Part shown: positions 12,818 through 13,425 of the stretch, one piece after another
How the letters are laid out: each line of letters opens with the position of its first letter
Numbering within the stretch: position 1 is the stretch's first letter
DNA from: SHZI01 sp032122615
GTDB taxonomy: Bacteria > Pseudomonadota > Gammaproteobacteria > Steroidobacterales > GCA-2729495
NCBI GenBank assembly: GCA_032122615.1
Contig: JAQBGF010000207.1
Location: forward strand, 1 to 13,425
DNA: 13,425 nucleotides
Direction: 5' to 3'
Translations under genes and position numbers: made by a program
Notes under the pieces: generated by a model
The model's database searches: none
Told to the model about the DNA's origin: nothing
What the model saw: only the letters and a program-made list of their open reading frames with translations

Positions 12818-12870
12818 CAGGCCTTTTACAGATGGGGTACTTTTACCCATATGTTGGGTCTTTTCCCCTG
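12814..12870 (+). promoter_or_regulatory. Sigma-70-like promoter with overlapping palindrome upstream of the DUF6502 gene
   Basis: A perfect -35 TTGACA (12814-12819) is followed after 18 bases by TACTTT (12838-12843) as a candidate -10. The -10 sits inside the near-perfect inverted repeat ATGGGGTACTTTTACCCAT (12832-12850; arms ATGGGTA and TACCCAT with one extra G). A degenerate second copy, GGGTCTTTTCCCC, follows at 12856-12868, in the likely transcribed leader. The placement is typical of an operator that blocks polymerase. As an alternative, the GGG...CCC hairpins could act on the end of the reductase transcript, but no T-run follows immediately. Confidence 0.6.
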
Positions 12871-12885
12871 AGTCTCGCGGGTTAT

Positions 12886-13425
12886 ATGGACAGTCCTGAT
12901 TCCCCAGCCGCCGCCGGTGCCCTCGATCGCTGCGCCGTCGTGCAGACCTGCCGGATCCTGCTTCGGCCTGTCGCCAGCCTGCTGCTGAAGTGCGGGATGA
13001 CCTGGCGGGAATTCTCGGCGGTGTCGAAGAGTGTATTCGTCGCCGTCGCGAGCCAGGACTACGGCCTTAATGGCCGGCCCACCAATGTTTCCCGCGTCTC
13101 GATCCTGACCGGCGTCAGCCGCAAGGAGATCGCCCGGGTCCGCAGCCTCCTCGAGCAGGAATCTGACCCGTTGCCGAACAAGACCACGGATGCCACGCGC
13201 CTGTTGTCCGGCTGGCACCAGGATCCGGATTTCCTGACCCCGACCGGCGAGCCCCGGGTGCTGCCGGCCGAGGGCGAGGGCGCCAGCTTCGCGACCCTCT
13301 CGCGCCGCTACGGCGGCGACGTGCCCGTGACGAGCATGCGCAAGGAACTGGAACGGGCGGGGGCGATCACCGCCCTGCCCGACGGCACGCTGCGGGCGGA
13401 GCGCCGCTACTTCATGCCGAAGCGC
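12886..13425 (+). CDS. DUF6502 family protein, 5' part (truncated by window end)
   Basis: A frame open from ATG 12886 through 180 codons to the window edge. It starts MDSPDSPAAAGALDRC, then VVQTCRILLRPVASLLLKCG (about 20-39), a MTWREFSAVSKSVFVAVASQDYG segment, and RPTNVSRVSILTGVSRKEIARVRSLLEQ (67-94), which reads as a helix-turn-helix/winged-helix type unit. Next come a LLSGWHQDPDFLTPTGEPRVLP stretch and YGGDVPVTSMRKELERAGAI. I recognise this order as the DUF6502 family of roughly 270-300 residues, whose function is unassigned but whose N-terminal part looks DNA-binding. A regulatory role, possibly acting at the palindrome over its own promoter, is inference. No good Shine-Dalgarno is seen before this ATG (GCGGG is the nearest purine-rich stretch). 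About 100 C-terminal residues lie outside the window. Confidence 0.8.
   Translation, partial: MDSPDSPAAAGALDRCAVVQTCRILLRPVASLLLKCGMTWREFSAVSKSVFVAVASQDYGLNGRPTNVSRVSILTGVSRKEIARVRSLLEQESDPLPNKTTDATRLLSGWHQDPDFLTPTGEPRVLPAEGEGASFATLSRRYGGDVPVTSMRKELERAGAITALPDGTLRAERRYFMPKR

Overview
The window is a GC-rich stretch of bacterial chromosome, most likely from a gammaproteobacterium. The support is a Gram-negative outer-membrane barrel gene, a lipoprotein, a DUF1244 gene, a DUF6502 gene, and seven copies of an extragenic palindrome of the GTAGGAGCGGCTTCAGCCGC type that I associate with Xanthomonas/Pseudomonas/Lysobacter-like genomes. I cannot name a genus. There are no rRNA, tRNA, CRISPR, phage or transposase genes. 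Fifteen genes or gene remnants fill the window densely, and no gene-free stretch exceeds about 225 bases.

Left part (1-3182): the 3' end of an M49-like metallopeptidase gene is followed by a 217-bp inverted-repeat element. Then comes a minus-strand pair, an outer-membrane beta-barrel gene (3020-2043) followed by a secreted Asp-box protein fused to a thioredoxin-like domain (2013-451).

Centre (3179-7216): three paralogous luciferase-like (LLM) flavin-dependent oxidoreductases. Two are head-to-tail on the minus strand and one is divergent on the plus strand. The divergent 97-bp intergenic region is almost wholly a perfect palindrome with 34-nt arms. A glutathione S-transferase follows on the plus strand.

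Right-centre (7225-9857, minus strand): a tightly spaced five-member operon, in transcription order: periplasmic solute-binding lipoprotein, limonene-epoxide-hydrolase/SnoaL-like protein, DUF1244 protein, a short secreted remnant of a TPR-type protein, and a six-segment membrane protein.

Right end (9957-13425): a flavodoxin-fold NAD(P)H oxidoreductase and a DUF1838 protein on the minus strand, a divergent NADP-dependent medium-chain reductase on the plus strand, then the start of a DUF6502 gene with its own promoter and an operator-like palindrome.

The gene mix (three flavin monooxygenase-like enzymes, GST, an epoxide-hydrolase-fold protein, quinone reductase-like and enone reductase-like enzymes, DUF1838, a solute-binding lipoprotein and an outer-membrane MetA-pathway-type barrel) suggests oxidative catabolism or detoxification of a hydrophobic organic compound. 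That is inference from family membership; the substrate cannot be read from sequence. The most unusual non-coding features are the 74-nt perfect palindrome between the LLM genes and the way a dispersed REP-like repeat supplies the stop codons of four unrelated genes.
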